Positions 52,579 to 52,793 of a stretch of DNA of 52,793 bases are shown here, in pieces. Each line of letters starts with the position of its first letter. Within the stretch, counting starts at the first letter, position 1. Made by a program: the position numbers and the translations under genes. The notes beneath the pieces were generated by a model. The model saw nothing but the letters and a program-made list of their open reading frames with translations, made no database searches and was not told where the DNA came from. This DNA comes from Levilactobacillus zymae DSM 19395 (GTDB taxonomy: Bacteria; Bacillota; Bacilli; Lactobacillales; Lactobacillaceae), in contig NZ_AZDW01000039.1 in assembly GCF_001434115.1 (NCBI RefSeq), positions 43,485-96,277 on the forward strand. The letters run 5' to 3'.

Positions 52579-52793
52579 CGAATTCCCCCTACTTCCGTCT
52601 TCAAATTCATTATACGTGCTTGACCGCCAGCTAGGGATTAAACGCCTCATAAATTTATTTATACTTTAAGGAATCTAGCTCTAGTTAGACTCGTCGTCCG
52701 GTACTCAGGGGCTCAACGCTGGGCCTTATGGCAAACTAAAAAGAGTTTGGGACATAAGTCCCTAAATTCCAGTAGTTAAAAATTGGTCCTAGA
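52579..52793. other. Right-edge intergenic region
   Basis: Promoter region of the EIIC-like operon. GGGAC (52749-52753) and GTCCC (52758-52762) form a short hairpin within GAGTTTGGGACATAAGTCCC, a motif that may be the edge of a repeat cut off by the window end. Confidence 0.4.

Overview
The window looks like a chromosomal segment of a GC-rich member of the Lactobacillaceae, most like the Levilactobacillus / heterofermentative group (inferred). The evidence is LPQTxE sorting signals, KxYKxGKxW signal peptides, MucBP repeats, a maltose phosphorylase operon, a CIRCE element, a Zur-type box before a zinc-free S14, AGGAGG ribosome binding sites and many U-tailed hairpin terminators. There is no rRNA, tRNA, phage or intact transposase gene.

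Layout. 1-3021: the N-terminal 1007 residues of a giant serine-rich adhesin, cut by the window edge. 3.2-6.3 kb: an Rrf2 regulator, an NmrA-type reductase and two SDR proteins, one of which lacks the SDR catalytic residues. 6.4-10.9 kb: a dicarboxylate transporter, the two subunits of an iron-sulfur L-tartrate dehydratase (or class I fumarase) and an AraC regulator. 11.0-17.0 kb: two sortase-anchored surface proteins and an NlpC/P60 wall hydrolase. 17.1-17.6 kb: an Spx paralogue without its redox cysteines, under a CIRCE operator. 18.0-20.3 kb: a 39-repeat type I-E CRISPR array with no cas genes in the window, a recognisable promoter at one end and a terminator at the other. 20.6-22.5 kb: a secreted beta-helix protein.

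22.6-27.4 kb: MarR regulator, HAD phosphatase, DUF915 hydrolase, galM, rpsN (zinc-free S14), a structured RNA region and a hypothetical gene. 27.5-32.8 kb: maltose regulon (phosphorylase, permease, LacI regulator) with a promoter overlapped by a LacI-type operator and a cre site. 32.9-34.9 kb: CiaRH-like two-component system. 35.8-38.6 kb: YfhO-family membrane glycosyltransferase-like protein. 38.7-41.9 kb: small membrane proteins, a CPA2 antiporter and an AEC transporter. 41.9-45.5 kb: a GntR regulator divergent from a two-gene redox operon (CrtI-like flavoprotein plus FAD/2Fe-2S reductase), with a 29-bp perfect palindrome in the GntR leader. 45.6-48.9 kb: RelQ-like alarmone synthetase with an efflux pump, then DUF1634 plus TSUP exporter. 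49.5-52.6 kb: LysR regulator, DUF915 hydrolase and an EIIC-like membrane protein lacking the usual His/Glu.

The most unusual points are: (1) all 38 CRISPR spacers, cut with a 28-nt repeat, begin with a pyrimidine in transcript orientation, so the true repeat is 29 nt with a PAM-derived Y; (2) a CIRCE with an 8-nt spacer on a cysteine-less Spx; (3) the uncharacterised flavoprotein/reductase operon and its palindrome; (4) a dispersed ~150-bp repeat with terminal inverted repeats, present twice in opposite orientations, one copy nested in a second, 306-bp inverted-repeat element; (5) the EIIC-like protein without its catalytic residues.
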